The notes beneath the pieces were generated by a model. That model was given only the letters and a program-made list of their open reading frames with translations, made no database searches and had not been told where the DNA came from. A DNA stretch of 45,369 nucleotides from Betaproteobacteria bacterium (GTDB lineage: Bacteria > Pseudomonadota > Gammaproteobacteria > Burkholderiales > Burkholderiaceae_C). This document shows, in pieces, positions 36,655 to 45,369 of this stretch (position 1 is its first letter; each line of letters begins with the position of its first letter). A program made the position numbers and the translations under genes. The stretch is from contig RFYV01000022.1 in assembly GCA_009921265.1 (NCBI GenBank), positions 1 through 45,369 of the forward strand. The letters run 5' to 3'.

Positions 36655-37974
36655 TTACCCAGCCACCCAGCAAGCGGCAAAAAAACCGTCCGTGTTGTGC
36701 ATATGGGGCCACAATCTTAAAAACATACCATCAGCGGTGCATAAATCACCGGCTTGTGCCACGCCTAACAGCAATAAAACATCTGAAACCGCTAAAGGCT
36801 TGAAATCAGGGTGCGCAAAACTGAATGCCTGTGCGATTTCTTCATTTTCTTGGGGCAACACCGAGCAGGTTGCATAAATCAATCGACCGCCAGGTTTAAG
36901 CAAGCGAGCCGCACTATTCAGAATCAATGTTTGCTTAATAACAAGTTCCTTGACTGATTCGGGGGTTTGTCGCCATTTCAAATCAGGATTGCGTCTGAGC
37001 GTTCCCAATCCCGAGCAAGGCGCATCCACTAAAACACGATCAATTTTTCCTGACAAACGTTTGACACGCTCGTCGCGCTCGTGCGCGATAGCCACGGGAT
37101 GCACATTAGATAGACCACTGCGCGCCAGCCTGGGTTTGAGCGCCTCTAAACGATGCGCCGACACATCAAATGCATACAAACGACCCGTGCTGCGCATGGA
37201 TGCGCCCAAGGCCAATGTTTTGCCACCTGCGCCAGCGCAAAAATCAACCACCATCTCACCGCGCTTGGCATCCACCAACAAAGCCAAAAGTTGAGAGCCT
37301 TCATCCTGCACTTCGATGGCGCCTCGCTCAAAAATTTCAAGCTTGTTGAGAGCGGGTTTGTTTTGAATTCGCAAACCCCATGGCGAATACGGAGTAGGTG
37401 TGGACGCAATATTTATTTTTTTTAATTCTTTTTGAACCACATCACGTTTATCGTTGAGCGTGTTGACGCGCAAATCTAAAGTGGCTGTGCGTTGCAGGCT
37501 TTGCGCCAATGGCCAAAACTGATCGCCGAGTTGCTCTTTGAGCGCCAACAAAATCCATTCGGGCAAATTGTGTTGATGTCGCTCCAATAAATCGCTGGTT
37601 TGAATGCCATCGCATTGATCCAGCCAATTTCTTTCATTCTCATTGAGCGCAGACTTTAAAAAATTACGGTCTCCAAGTCCCGCGTCTGCAGACGTTTGCT
37701 TGGCTTGATCGTCTAAATACGATGCCCATCCCAAAATAGCCAAACGCCGCTCGCGTGGACCTGAGCCCGAAGGCGCCAAATGTTCGTATCGCAATTTGAA
37801 TCGCAACACGTTGTAAACCGTCTCTGCCATGATGGCGCGCTCACGCGGTCCAAAGGCATGGATGCGTCGGTTGTCTCTGAAGAATTTGGAAACCACCGCG
37901 TCGGCAGGATGTTCAAAGCGTAAACAAAGGCGAATCAGCTCGGCGCTGGCCTCTAACAGGGTATTAGGGTGCAT
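36655..37974 (-). CDS. RsmB-like 16S rRNA (cytosine-C5) methyltransferase
   Basis: 439-residue SAM-dependent rRNA methyltransferase of the NOL1/NOP2/Sun family. An N-terminal NusB-like helical domain (LLEASAELIRLCLRFEH) precedes the catalytic domain: VQDEGSQLLALLVDAKRGEM, VVDFCAGAGGKTLALGASM (SAM motif I), DRVLVDAPCSGLGTLRRNPD with the motif-IV Cys, and LIYATCSVLPQENEEI with the motif-VI catalytic Cys. E. coli RsmB methylates C967. The target here is inferred and other RsmB/F family members are possible. It lies 52 bp downstream of the acyl-CoA dehydrogenase gene pair. Confidence 0.88.
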   Translation of the reverse strand: MHPNTLLEASAELIRLCLRFEHPADAVVSKFFRDNRRIHAFGPRERAIMAETVYNVLRFKLRYEHLAPSGSGPRERRLAILGWASYLDDQAKQTSADAGLGDRNFLKSALNENERNWLDQCDGIQTSDLLERHQHNLPEWILLALKEQLGDQFWPLAQSLQRTATLDLRVNTLNDKRDVVQKELKKINIASTPTPYSPWGLRIQNKPALNKLEIFERGAIEVQDEGSQLLALLVDAKRGEMVVDFCAGAGGKTLALGASMRSTGRLYAFDVSAHRLEALKPRLARSGLSNVHPVAIAHERDERVKRLSGKIDRVLVDAPCSGLGTLRRNPDLKWRQTPESVKELVIKQTLILNSAARLLKPGGRLIYATCSVLPQENEEIAQAFSFAHPDFKPLAVSDVLLLLGVAQAGDLCTADGMFLRLWPHMHNTDGFFAACWVAG

Positions 37975-38026
37975 AGGACTATTGTCCCACTCAATTGCGT
38001 TTCAATTGGATAGGTACTGGATTAAA

Positions 38027-39142
38027 TCAGGCAAACACCCCCGCCGTATCCTGCATCGCGTCCGATACCTGTCCTAGTTGGTACAAACCATCGCCCCACA
38101 TCATCTCCATTTGAGTGAGGGCCTTGAAGTAATGGCTCACCATGTATTCATCGGTAACTCCAATACCGCCGTGCAATTGCACCGCTTGTTGCCCCACATA
38201 ACGCATGGATTGACACAGTTGGTATTTGGCGCGCGCCATCGCTCGACGGCGTTCAATCTCAGGCACTTGCAATTTGAGAGTGGCGTAATAACTCATTGAT
38301 CGGCCCAACTCCAATTGCATTTTCATATCAGCAACGCGATGCCGCAATGCTTGAAAACTTGCAATAGCAACGCCAAACTGTTTGCGGGTGTTCATGTACT
38401 CCACCGTTAATGCTAATGTTTTTTCCATGGCACCAATGGCCTGAGCACACATTGAAGCAATCCCCATATCGACGGCCAATGAAAGAGCAGTTGCTCCATC
38501 TGTTGTGATCAAACTCGCACTGGCGTTTTTAAATTCAACTTCGGCCATGCGCGAACCATCTTGCGCAAGATAAGCACGGCATTGAAGGCCCTTTGCATTG
38601 GCTGACACACAAAACAATGCCATTTGTTGTTGATGCATGGCGGGCACCAAAAAGGCTTGTGCCTTGTCACCTGCGGGAACTACACTTTTGTGTCCAGTAA
38701 CAGACCATTCTTGCCCTGTTTGAATGGCCTGTGCTTGACACACTTGCCATTGATAGCGAGACGCTCTTTCTTGATGCGCCAAGACCACCAACGCTTCACC
38801 CGTTGCCATGCGTGGCAACCAATTTTTTTGCAAGGCAGGCGTTGCAAAATGTTGAAGCAATGCACTTGCAATCCAAGTGTGCACCAACGGTTCCATCACC
38901 AAGCCCCTACCCAACTCTTCCATGGTGACCATGCCTTCAACGGGGCCCATATCCATACCGCCGTGCTCGCTGGCAATGTATAAACCCGCAAAACCCAAAT
39001 CGCTTAATTCTTGGTAAACCTCGGGTGAAAAACCACCCTCGCGCACAATGCTTGTTCTGCGCTCAAACGTGTAGGCTTTTTCGACCCATTTGTTGACTGC
39101 ATCGCGCAATTGCTCTTGTTCAGATGAAAAATCAAAATCCAT
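38027..39142 (-). CDS. Acyl-CoA dehydrogenase (small-subunit type)
   Basis: 371-residue FAD enzyme, second of two adjacent acyl-CoA dehydrogenase genes. MDFDFSSEQEQLRDAVNKWV, LGFAGLYIASEHGGMDMGP, then a weakly conserved middle, and YMNTRKQFGVAIASFQALRH with QAVQLHGGIGVTDEYMVSHY near the C-terminus. The layout (partner of a larger subunit with a similar N-terminus) resembles pimeloyl-CoA dehydrogenase PimC/PimD pairs common in Burkholderiales. Such pairs start beta-oxidation of dicarboxylic or alicyclic acyl-CoAs; the substrate is uncertain. It follows the other subunit gene by 48 bp. Confidence 0.87.
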   Translation of the reverse strand: MDFDFSSEQEQLRDAVNKWVEKAYTFERRTSIVREGGFSPEVYQELSDLGFAGLYIASEHGGMDMGPVEGMVTMEELGRGLVMEPLVHTWIASALLQHFATPALQKNWLPRMATGEALVVLAHQERASRYQWQVCQAQAIQTGQEWSVTGHKSVVPAGDKAQAFLVPAMHQQQMALFCVSANAKGLQCRAYLAQDGSRMAEVEFKNASASLITTDGATALSLAVDMGIASMCAQAIGAMEKTLALTVEYMNTRKQFGVAIASFQALRHRVADMKMQLELGRSMSYYATLKLQVPEIERRRAMARAKYQLCQSMRYVGQQAVQLHGGIGVTDEYMVSHYFKALTQMEMMWGDGLYQLGQVSDAMQDTAGVFA

Positions 39143-39190
39143 GGTGTATCAGCCTTGATAGTAAATCTAAAAAATAATGCGACAAGGGGT

Positions 39191-40369
39191 TCAACCCAAA
39201 ACGGTTTGTGCAACGATGTTGCGTTGCACTTCGTTGCTTCCACCATAAATGGTTGTTTTGCGCATGTTGAAATAAGTTGACGCCAAGGGCGCACAATGCG
39301 CAGCGCCCACATGATCGCCCTGCCAACCCGCCTCCATCGCTTCTTGAATAAAAGGCCAACTGTAGGGGCCAGCGGCCAGCATCATCAATTCTGAATAACG
39401 CTGTTGAATTTCGCTACCGCGAATTTTGAGCAAGCCAGCAATATCGAGCGATTGTTTGCCTGATTTTTCTGCGCTCAGCACACGCAGCACCATCATCTCT
39501 AAAGCGACGATATCCACTTCTAATTTGGCGATTTCATCTTTGAAGCGGGTATCGGTATAAACACCCTCATCTTTTGCAATGCGTTTTAATCGCTCCAATT
39601 CGCGCTTGGCGCGATTGACGTCGGCAATGTTGGTACGCTCGTGCGCCAATAAAAACTTTGCGTAATTCCAACCTTTGTTTTCTTCGCCAATTAAATTTTC
39701 TGCAGGCACTTTGACATTGTCAAACCATACTTCGTTGACTTCGCATTCGCCATCTAGCAAACGTATGGGTCTCACCGTCACACCAGGCGACTTCATATCA
39801 ATCAATAAAAACGAAATGCCTGTTTGCGGTTTACCTTCTGTGCTGGTTCTCACTAAACAAAAAATCCACTCGCCATATTGACCCAACGTCGTCCATGTTT
39901 TTTGACCGTTGACTACATATTGTTTGCCCACGCGTTCGGCGCGCGTTTGTAAAGAGGCCAAATCAGATCCCGAACCGGGTTCGCTATAACCCTGACTCCA
40001 CCACACATCTCCACTGGCAATACCTGGCAGAAATCTTTGTTGTTGTTGCACATTGCCAAAAGCCATGATGACAGGCGCCACCATCACAGGACCAAAGGGC
40101 ACAATGCGAGGCGCTCCCGCAAGTGCGCACTCTTCTTCAAACAAATGTTTTTGAATGGCATTCCAACCAGGGCCACCAAATTGTTTGGGCCAACCATAAC
40201 CCAACCATCCTTTTTGGCCCAAAATTTTGGCCCATGTCTGCATGTCTTCTCGCGACAAGCGCGAGGCGTTGTGTACTTTGTGAGAAATAGAAGCGGGCAA
40301 ATGAGCGCCCACCCATGCTCGAATTTCTTCTCTGAACGATTGTTCTTCGGGCGTAAATGACAAGTCCAT
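39191..40369 (-). CDS. Acyl-CoA dehydrogenase (large-subunit type)
   Basis: 392-residue acyl-CoA dehydrogenase. MDLSFTPEEQSFREEIRAWV, GWLGYGWPKQFGGPGWN, then FAD-binding WWSQGYSEPGSGSDLASLQT and VNGQKTWTTLGQYGEWIFCL. The C-terminus has KTTIYGGSNEVQRNIVAQTV, where many relatives carry Glu in the YEGT position; here it is Gly, so the catalytic base must lie elsewhere, as in several sub-families. The partner of the downstream gene; together they look like a PimC/PimD-type dehydrogenase. Divergent from purN by 97 bp. Confidence 0.88.
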   Translation of the reverse strand: MDLSFTPEEQSFREEIRAWVGAHLPASISHKVHNASRLSREDMQTWAKILGQKGWLGYGWPKQFGGPGWNAIQKHLFEEECALAGAPRIVPFGPVMVAPVIMAFGNVQQQQRFLPGIASGDVWWSQGYSEPGSGSDLASLQTRAERVGKQYVVNGQKTWTTLGQYGEWIFCLVRTSTEGKPQTGISFLLIDMKSPGVTVRPIRLLDGECEVNEVWFDNVKVPAENLIGEENKGWNYAKFLLAHERTNIADVNRAKRELERLKRIAKDEGVYTDTRFKDEIAKLEVDIVALEMMVLRVLSAEKSGKQSLDIAGLLKIRGSEIQQRYSELMMLAAGPYSWPFIQEAMEAGWQGDHVGAAHCAPLASTYFNMRKTTIYGGSNEVQRNIVAQTVLG

Positions 40370-40466
40370 GTGGTTTTACCTTTTATGATTTAGCACGCTC
40401 GTGCGATTTTGCCTTATTTCTGGCGGATTGTATTTTTTGTGGGTGAGGCAAAGGATAATTGAGCCC

Positions 40467-41072
40467 ATGCAAAATATTGTGGTTTTGATTTCGGGTGGTG
40501 GTTCCAACATGATGGCGTTGGTTACTGCTGCCAAAAAAAACAATTGGACTGATCGTTACCAAGCACGCATTTGTGCGGTCATCTCTAACAATCCTGACGC
40601 AAAGGGCTTGTCTTGGGCCAATGACCAAGGGCTCAATACGCAGGTCGTCAATCACAAAGATTTTTTATCGCAAACAGAGCCTCGCCGTGCATTTGATCAA
40701 GCATTACAACAATGCATTGATGTGTATGAGCCTTCATTCGTTTTGCTTGCAGGTTTTATGCGAATTTTGACTCCTGAATTTGTGGCGCATTACCAAGATC
40801 GCTTAATTAATATTCATCCATCTTTGTTGCCCGCATTTGCAGGCCTGCATACGCACCAAAGAGCCATAGAAGCAGGATGTCAATTTGCAGGCGCAACGGT
40901 TCACAAGGTAACGGCTGAACTCGATCACGGTCCTATATTGGCTCAAGCCGTCGTACCTGTATTGCCAAGCGATACATGGCAATCACTGGCGGCGAGAGTT
41001 CTCACACAAGAACACCTCATTTATTCACGCGCTGTTGAACTCTTGATCAAGCGGCCAAGCGCGAATGTCTAG
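40467..41072 (+). CDS. purN: Phosphoribosylglycinamide formyltransferase
   Basis: Third step of purine synthesis: transfers a formyl group from 10-formyl-THF to GAR. 201 residues. The N-terminus IVVLISGGGSNMMALVTAAK binds phosphate. FMRILTPEFVAHYQDRLINI then HPSLLPAF holds the catalytic Asn-His. AELDHGPILAQAVVPVLPSD contains the catalytic Asp. The start is ATG 40467 (MQNIVVLIS) rather than an upstream GTG; the family begins directly with IVVLISG. It converges with the HNH gene and overlaps it by 26 bp. Confidence 0.95.
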   Translation: MQNIVVLISGGGSNMMALVTAAKKNNWTDRYQARICAVISNNPDAKGLSWANDQGLNTQVVNHKDFLSQTEPRRAFDQALQQCIDVYEPSFVLLAGFMRILTPEFVAHYQDRLINIHPSLLPAFAGLHTHQRAIEAGCQFAGATVHKVTAELDHGPILAQAVVPVLPSDTWQSLAARVLTQEHLIYSRAVELLIKRPSANV

Positions 41073-41607
41073 GTAAATGTGCCGTTAAAAATTCCATTTG
41101 ATCAGACATTATTTTTCTGTTGCGCAAAATAAAGTCTTCCCACAAACTTGGCACATAAGGTGTGTACAGCAATGGCATGCGAGCCTGTTCGGGTGTGCGA
41201 TTGGCTTTGCGATGGTTACAGCCACGGCACGCCGTCACTACATTCATCCAAGTATCGAGTCCATGTTGGCCAAACGGAATGATGTGCTCACGCGTTAATT
41301 CTGTTTCATGAAAATGATCGCCACAGTATGCACAAATATTGCGGTCTCGTGCAAAGAGTTTGCTGTTGGTGAGGCCTGGCTTTAAATCAAAGGGATTGAT
41401 ATTGGGCACACCCTTGGTACCGATGATGCTATTGACTGTGATGAGTGATTGCAAACCTGTGATGGCATTGTGTCCGCCATGAAATATAGCGATTTCTGCG
41501 CCTGCTTCCCAACGCACATCTTCAGCAGCGTAGTGAATAACCGCTTGTTCTAAAGAGATCCAAGACTGTGGAAGCCCTTGGGCTGATAATTTCAAAACCT
41601 TCAACAT
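41047..41607 (-). CDS. HNH endonuclease-fold protein
   Basis: 186-residue protein with an HNH-type nuclease domain: AYCGDHFHETELTREHIIPF then TWMNVVTACRGCNHRKANRT. The paired CxxC-type Cys residues and the HII core histidine are present, so the fold and metal sites look intact. The N-terminal half (MLKVLKLSAQGLPQSWISLE) is common in bacterial HNH proteins outside mobile elements. The start is fixed by GGAGG 5 nt upstream of ATG 41607. The function is unknown; no phage or intron features lie around it. It converges with purN. Confidence 0.88.
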   Translation of the reverse strand: MLKVLKLSAQGLPQSWISLEQAVIHYAAEDVRWEAGAEIAIFHGGHNAITGLQSLITVNSIIGTKGVPNINPFDLKPGLTNSKLFARDRNICAYCGDHFHETELTREHIIPFGQHGLDTWMNVVTACRGCNHRKANRTPEQARMPLLYTPYVPSLWEDFILRNRKIMSDQMEFLTAHLPRHSRLAA

Positions 41608-41687
41608 GGACCTCCAAAAATCAATCAGAGACAATCAGGGACAATATAACCTGTTTTGATGACAGCTTTGGCCATTAACGACTTCTC

Positions 41688-42716
41688 ATGAGAATTTTTA
41701 GAGGATTTCATCACAAAGATCTGGCGCCAGCGTGCGCCCTGACCATTGGCAACTTCGATGGGGTTCATCGGGGACATCAGGCCATGTTGGCTTTGTTGCG
41801 CTCGGAGGCCAGGCACCGTCGGCTGCCCAGTTGTGTCATGACTTTTGAGCCGCATCCAAGAGATTTTTTTCTTTCCCAAAAAGGTTTGCCCGCGTCGAGC
41901 GCTCCAACTCGCATCGCCACTTTGCGAGATAAATTAGCCGAACTCCAAGCCTGTGGCATTGATCAATGTGTGATTTTGCCGTTTAACCATACCTTGGCCA
42001 GTCTGTCTGCACCCTCTTTTGTGGAGGATATTTTGATAAGCGGATTAGGTGCCAAATATATTTTGGTGGGCGATGATTTTCGCTTTGGTGCCCAACGCGC
42101 AGGCGATTACAACATGCTGACCCAATATGGCCAAAAATTGGAATTTGATGTAGCGCGCATGAACAGCTACGAAATACCCAGCCCCCAATTGCAATCCAAA
42201 GCAACTGACCCACAAGACACGATTCGCGTTTCGAGTTCTGCCGTGCGCGATGCATTAAAACGTGGCGAACTCAACGAGGTGACTCAACTGCTGGGGCGAC
42301 CCTACACCTTATCGGGCCACGTGGTGCACGGTCGCAAGTTGGGTCGCGAATTGCAATTTCCCACTTTAAATATACGAATGGGTCATTGGAATCCAGCGGC
42401 CAGTGGAATTTTTGTTGTTCAAGTTCATGATTTAGACAGCAAGCCCTTGATTGGTGTCGCCAACTTAGGAGTGAGACCCACACTTGATGCAAGCGACATC
42501 AATGCAGGTCGTGTATTGCTTGAAACCCATTGCTTAGATTGGCCACAAGATTGGAATATGTATCACGGTTACGGAAAAATTATTCGCGTTGATTTATTGC
42601 ATAAGCTACACGATGAAAAAAAATACAATGGTCTTGAAGAATTAAAAAAAGGGATTGCACAAGATATTGAAACTGCAAAAGCTTGGTATCAAAATTATTT
42701 AAAAACCAGCGGCTAA
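41688..42716 (+). CDS. ribF: Bifunctional riboflavin kinase / FAD synthetase
   Basis: Makes FMN and FAD from riboflavin. 342 residues. The N-terminal nucleotidyltransferase domain has ALTIGNFDGVHRGHQAMLAL (HxGH), GAKYILVGDDFRFGAQRAGD and the VSSSAVRDALKRGEL segment. The C-terminal flavokinase domain has GRKLGRELQFPTLNI and KYNGLEELKKGIAQDIE. No FMN riboswitch fits in the 80 bp upstream. In many proteobacteria ileS follows, but here the gene converges with a gamma-glutamyltransferase gene and overlaps it by 18 bp. Confidence 0.95.
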   Translation: MRIFRGFHHKDLAPACALTIGNFDGVHRGHQAMLALLRSEARHRRLPSCVMTFEPHPRDFFLSQKGLPASSAPTRIATLRDKLAELQACGIDQCVILPFNHTLASLSAPSFVEDILISGLGAKYILVGDDFRFGAQRAGDYNMLTQYGQKLEFDVARMNSYEIPSPQLQSKATDPQDTIRVSSSAVRDALKRGELNEVTQLLGRPYTLSGHVVHGRKLGRELQFPTLNIRMGHWNPAASGIFVVQVHDLDSKPLIGVANLGVRPTLDASDINAGRVLLETHCLDWPQDWNMYHGYGKIIRVDLLHKLHDEKKYNGLEELKKGIAQDIETAKAWYQNYLKTSG

Positions 42717-44321
42717 TCCGTCTCTGCGCGAATCACTGGCAATCACATACCCTTCTTTTTTGGGATCTCCTGCCAACCAAATGAATTGGCCTGATCCAAA
42801 ATCTTGATAGCTGTCGTTGATGACGTCCATTTGATGACCTCGCGCGGATAAACCTTGCACCGTTTGCGCGTCCATCGCGGCTTCCACGTTGATGGAAAAG
42901 CCTTCGTTGTAGCGCCATCTGGGCGCGTCGCATGCTGCTTGCGGATTTTGATGGTAGTCGAGCATGCGCACCAATGTTTGCATGTGTCCTTGCGGTTGCA
43001 TATTGGCACCCATCACGCCATAACTCATGACAGGACGACCGTCCTTGGTGAGAAAGGCTGGGATGATGGTGTGAAAGGGTCGCTTGCCAGGCGCAACTAA
43101 ATTAGCGGGATTGAGTGCATTGGAGTTAGTTGAAAAACCATGCCCCCGATTTTGCAAACTGATTCCGAATGTGGGCTCCACACAACCCGACCCAAAACCC
43201 ATGTAATTGCTTTGAATAAAACTAATCATCATGCCGTTTTCATCAGCAGCACTCAAATAAATAGTGCCGCCTTTGACAGGATTTCCAGCACCAAAGTTTT
43301 GTGCTTTTTTCATGTCAATTAATTTGGCGCGACTGGCAAGATAAGCGCTGTCGAGCATTTGTTCGGGAGTGACTTCCATGCTCGACGGTTCCGCCACATA
43401 GCGATAGACGTCTGCAAATGCCAACTTCATCGCTTCGATTTGCAAGTGTTGCGAATCAATACCATCGACTGCAAGTTTTTGAATATCAAAATTTTCCAGA
43501 ATACCTAATGCAATCAATGCGGCAATGCCTTGTCCGTTGGGTGGTATTTCATGCAAGGTATATCCGCGATAATTTTTTTCAATCGGTGTGACCCATTGCG
43601 GTTTGTAATCTGCAAAATCTTGTGCCGTCAGTGTTCCGCCATGTTGCGCAGAAAAATTTTCGATAGCGTGCGCGATTTCGCCTCCATACAAGGCTTGGCC
43701 CTTGGTTTTTGCAATTGCACGCAAGCCATTGGCGGCGGCAGAAAATTGAAACAACTCACCCACATTGGGCGCACGCCCCCATGGTAAAAAACTTTGTGCA
43801 AAGCCTGGGAGATTTTTCAACTCTGGAGTGGCTGCTGCCCATTTTTGTTGAACAACAACGGGCAACAGATAACCTCGCTCTGCCACTTCAATGGCGGGTT
43901 GCAATAAATCTTCAAAGGGGAGTTTTCCAAATTTTTCGCTTAATGCAACCCAACTTGCAACCGCACCTGGAATGGTGATGGAGTCAAAGCCTCGCTTGGG
44001 GGGATTGGATGATTGCGCCCCATATTTGCGATGAAAATATTCGGGCGTCCACGAACGTGGCGCATGTCCTGATGCATTGAGTCCGTGCAGTTTTTTACCG
44101 TCCCACAAGATACAAAATGAATCGGAACCCAGTCCATTGCTCACGGGCTCAGTAATCGCAATAGTTGCCGCTGCAGCAATGGCTGCGTCCACCGCATTTC
44201 CTCCCGCCCACATGATTTTTAATCCCGCTTGTGCGGCCAATGGATGAGATGTAGAGACCACATTTCTTGCAAAGACGGGCAAGCGTGTTGATGTGTAGGG
44301 ATTAGAAAAATTGAAATTCAT
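42699..44321 (-). CDS. Gamma-glutamyltransferase family protein (YwrD-like)
   Basis: Ntn-hydrolase of 540 residues, expected to self-cleave into two subunits. The cut would be before Thr in VKGGTIYLSAADENGMMISF. Large-subunit features: VVSTSHPLAAQAGLKIMWAG, GGNAVDAAIAAAATIAITEP, GSDSFCILWDGKKLHGLNAS. The small subunit has NYMGFGSGCVEPTFGISLQN and RPFHTIIPAF. There is no signal peptide, so it is probably cytoplasmic like YwrD, not periplasmic Ggt. The start ATG 44321 has TTAGG upstream. Substrate unknown. Confidence 0.9.
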   Translation of the reverse strand: MNFNFSNPYTSTRLPVFARNVVSTSHPLAAQAGLKIMWAGGNAVDAAIAAAATIAITEPVSNGLGSDSFCILWDGKKLHGLNASGHAPRSWTPEYFHRKYGAQSSNPPKRGFDSITIPGAVASWVALSEKFGKLPFEDLLQPAIEVAERGYLLPVVVQQKWAAATPELKNLPGFAQSFLPWGRAPNVGELFQFSAAANGLRAIAKTKGQALYGGEIAHAIENFSAQHGGTLTAQDFADYKPQWVTPIEKNYRGYTLHEIPPNGQGIAALIALGILENFDIQKLAVDGIDSQHLQIEAMKLAFADVYRYVAEPSSMEVTPEQMLDSAYLASRAKLIDMKKAQNFGAGNPVKGGTIYLSAADENGMMISFIQSNYMGFGSGCVEPTFGISLQNRGHGFSTNSNALNPANLVAPGKRPFHTIIPAFLTKDGRPVMSYGVMGANMQPQGHMQTLVRMLDYHQNPQAACDAPRWRYNEGFSINVEAAMDAQTVQGLSARGHQMDVINDSYQDFGSGQFIWLAGDPKKEGYVIASDSRRDGLAAGF

Positions 44322-44421
44322 AAAAAACCTAACAAACTGAATTTTTAGATGGCAGATGAGCTCAGAATTTAATAAATCAATTATGCAAGTTAATTTTGAA
44401 ATTAACAATTCAAAGCACAAT

Positions 44422-44445
44422 AAAAAAGGCGCCCGAAGGCGCCTT
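44422..44445 (-). terminator. Intrinsic terminator after tctA
   Basis: On the minus strand AAGGCGCC-TTCG-GGCGCCTT followed by a T-run. A perfect GC-rich stem with a stable UUCG loop; strong terminator of the TctA gene upstream. Confidence 0.92.
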
Positions 44446-44467
44446 GTTAAGACTTGTACAGAAGTAT

Positions 44468-45369
44468 TTATTCTTCCACAAAAGCCTCTTGACGTTTTGC
44501 CTTGATTGAAGGAAGCAAAACAATCACCAACATGACAACGGCTGCTGCTAACAGAGAACCTGAAAGAGGTCTTGTAATAAAGACCGACCAATCACCACGA
44601 GACAGCAACAATGCGCGACGCAAGTTTTCTTCCATCATCGGGCCCAAGATAAAGCCGAGCAACAACGGTGCAGGCTCACAACCCAACTTGGCGAATACAT
44701 ATCCAATAAAACCAAATGCGGCCACCATCCAAATATCGAATGTGTTGTTGTTGGTGGAATAAACACCAATCGCACAGAACATCACAATTGCTGGAAAGAG
44801 AAAGCGATAAGGAACAGCCAAAAGTTTGATCCACATACCAATCAATGGCAGGTTAAGAACCACCAACATAAAGTTGCCAATCCACATGGACGCAATCAAA
44901 CCCCAAAAGAGTTCTGGATTGCTGGTCATCACCTGTGGGCCAGGTTGAATGTTGTGAATCGTCATCGCACCCACCATCAACGCCATCACCGCATTAGGAG
45001 GAATACCTAATGTGAGCAACGGAATGAAGGAGGTTTGAGCACCCGCATTGTTGGCAGACTCAGGAGCAGCAACACCGCGGATATTGCCTTGACCAAATGG
45101 AACTTCGCCAGGACGTAGTTTGGTTTTTTTCTCAACGGTGTATGCAGCGAAGGCAGCCAATAAAGCGCCACCACCAGGCAATACGCCCAAGATAGAACCC
45201 AGTGCTGTTCCACGCAAAATCGCAGGAATCATGTTGCGGAAGTCTTCGCCCGTTGGGAATAAACCTTGCACCTTGGCAGTAAAGACTTCACGGTTTTCTT
45301 CGGGCTGACCCAAGTTGGTAATGATTTCGCCATAACCAAAAACGCCCATGGCAACCACCACAAAGCCGA
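44468..45369 (-). CDS. tctA: Tripartite tricarboxylate transporter permease TctA, C-terminal part
   Basis: The C-terminal 300 residues of a TctA-type inner-membrane permease (full length about 500) that works with a TctB subunit and a periplasmic TctC/Bug receptor. The frame runs through the window edge. Blocks: LGSILGVLPGGGALLAAFAA, GNIRGVAAPESANNAGAQTS, PLLTLGIPPNAVMALMVGAM and LGFILGPMMEENLRRALLLS. Several hydrophobic helices (LLAAAVVMLVIVLLPSI at the end). It may serve orphan Bug receptors such as the two at 22.6-24.6 kb, but that is not shown. Confidence 0.93.
   Translation of the reverse strand, partial: GFVVVAMGVFGYGEIITNLGQPEENREVFTAKVQGLFPTGEDFRNMIPAILRGTALGSILGVLPGGGALLAAFAAYTVEKKTKLRPGEVPFGQGNIRGVAAPESANNAGAQTSFIPLLTLGIPPNAVMALMVGAMTIHNIQPGPQVMTSNPELFWGLIASMWIGNFMLVVLNLPLIGMWIKLLAVPYRFLFPAIVMFCAIGVYSTNNNTFDIWMVAAFGFIGYVFAKLGCEPAPLLLGFILGPMMEENLRRALLLSRGDWSVFITRPLSGSLLAAAVVMLVIVLLPSIKAKRQEAFVEE

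Noticed and set aside
41608..41687. FMN riboswitch upstream of ribF
   Set aside because: The gap of 80 bp is too short and lacks the conserved FMN-element sequences.
44322..44591. 90-residue N-terminal extension of the gamma-glutamyltransferase
   Set aside because: It would run through the tctA terminator and the tctA 3' end; ATG 44321 has a good Shine-Dalgarno and the family start.

Overview
The window looks like a chromosome segment of a Burkholderiales betaproteobacterium, closest in style to Comamonadaceae or Burkholderiaceae but with a fairly AT-rich sequence for that order. The evidence is gene content: two Bug-type solute receptors and a tripartite tricarboxylate permease, a ferredoxin-reductase of the AscD-like type common in this order, the rubrerythrin / GlpC-like Fe-S protein / DUF3501 cluster, and the ftsK-lolA-rarA order. 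No rRNA, CRISPR array, insertion sequence or integrase is visible. Taxonomy is inference from gene families only.

Layout. 1-4.7 kb: hemC (partial), argH, an FMN-dependent alpha-hydroxy-acid dehydrogenase, a small tautomerase and dinB. 4.7-5.6 kb: fused remnants of a divergent LysR regulator / EamA exporter pair. 5.6-10.8 kb: a minus-strand run, rubrerythrin -> Fe-S oxidoreductase -> DUF3501 -> yaaA -> alpha/beta hydrolase -> queF, headed by a sequence matching the 37-bp OxyR operator. This looks like a peroxide-defence operon. 10.8-13.8 kb: a MazEF pair whose antitoxin has an early amber codon, a VOC-family pseudogene with two ochre codons, and an FAD monooxygenase. 13.9-21.5 kb: a FrnE-like DsbA protein, valS, tusA, a NUDIX hydrolase, cysM, tRNA-Leu(CAA), an old yellow enzyme and an epimerase-like protein. 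21.5-28.1 kb: a 2Fe-2S flavin reductase, two Bug receptors and livHMGF without livK.

28.1-33.5 kb: rarA (broken by an internal deletion), lolA, ftsK and trxB. 33.5-34.7 kb: the most interesting stretch. A broken minus-strand gene resembling a CesT-type type III secretion chaperone lies back-to-back with a plus-strand protein. That protein carries the Arg and Ser-Thr-Ser motifs of cholera/pertussis-type ADP-ribosyltransferase toxins behind an N-terminal region of about 85 residues. This looks like a secreted effector/chaperone pair, probably decaying or slippage-dependent. 34.7-35.4 kb: rpmB-rpmG with a strong promoter, a structured leader and a terminator. 35.4-45.4 kb: a fatty-acid desaturase, an RsmB-like rRNA methyltransferase, two acyl-CoA dehydrogenases, purN, an HNH nuclease, ribF, a gamma-glutamyltransferase-like protein and a partial tctA permease.

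At least five loci are visibly broken (lysR/eamA, mazE, VOC protein, rarA, chaperone). Most of the core genes are intact. The pattern suggests a lineage in gene decay, possibly host-associated or niche-restricted. Sequencing error is an alternative for the single-base lesions but not for the deletions.
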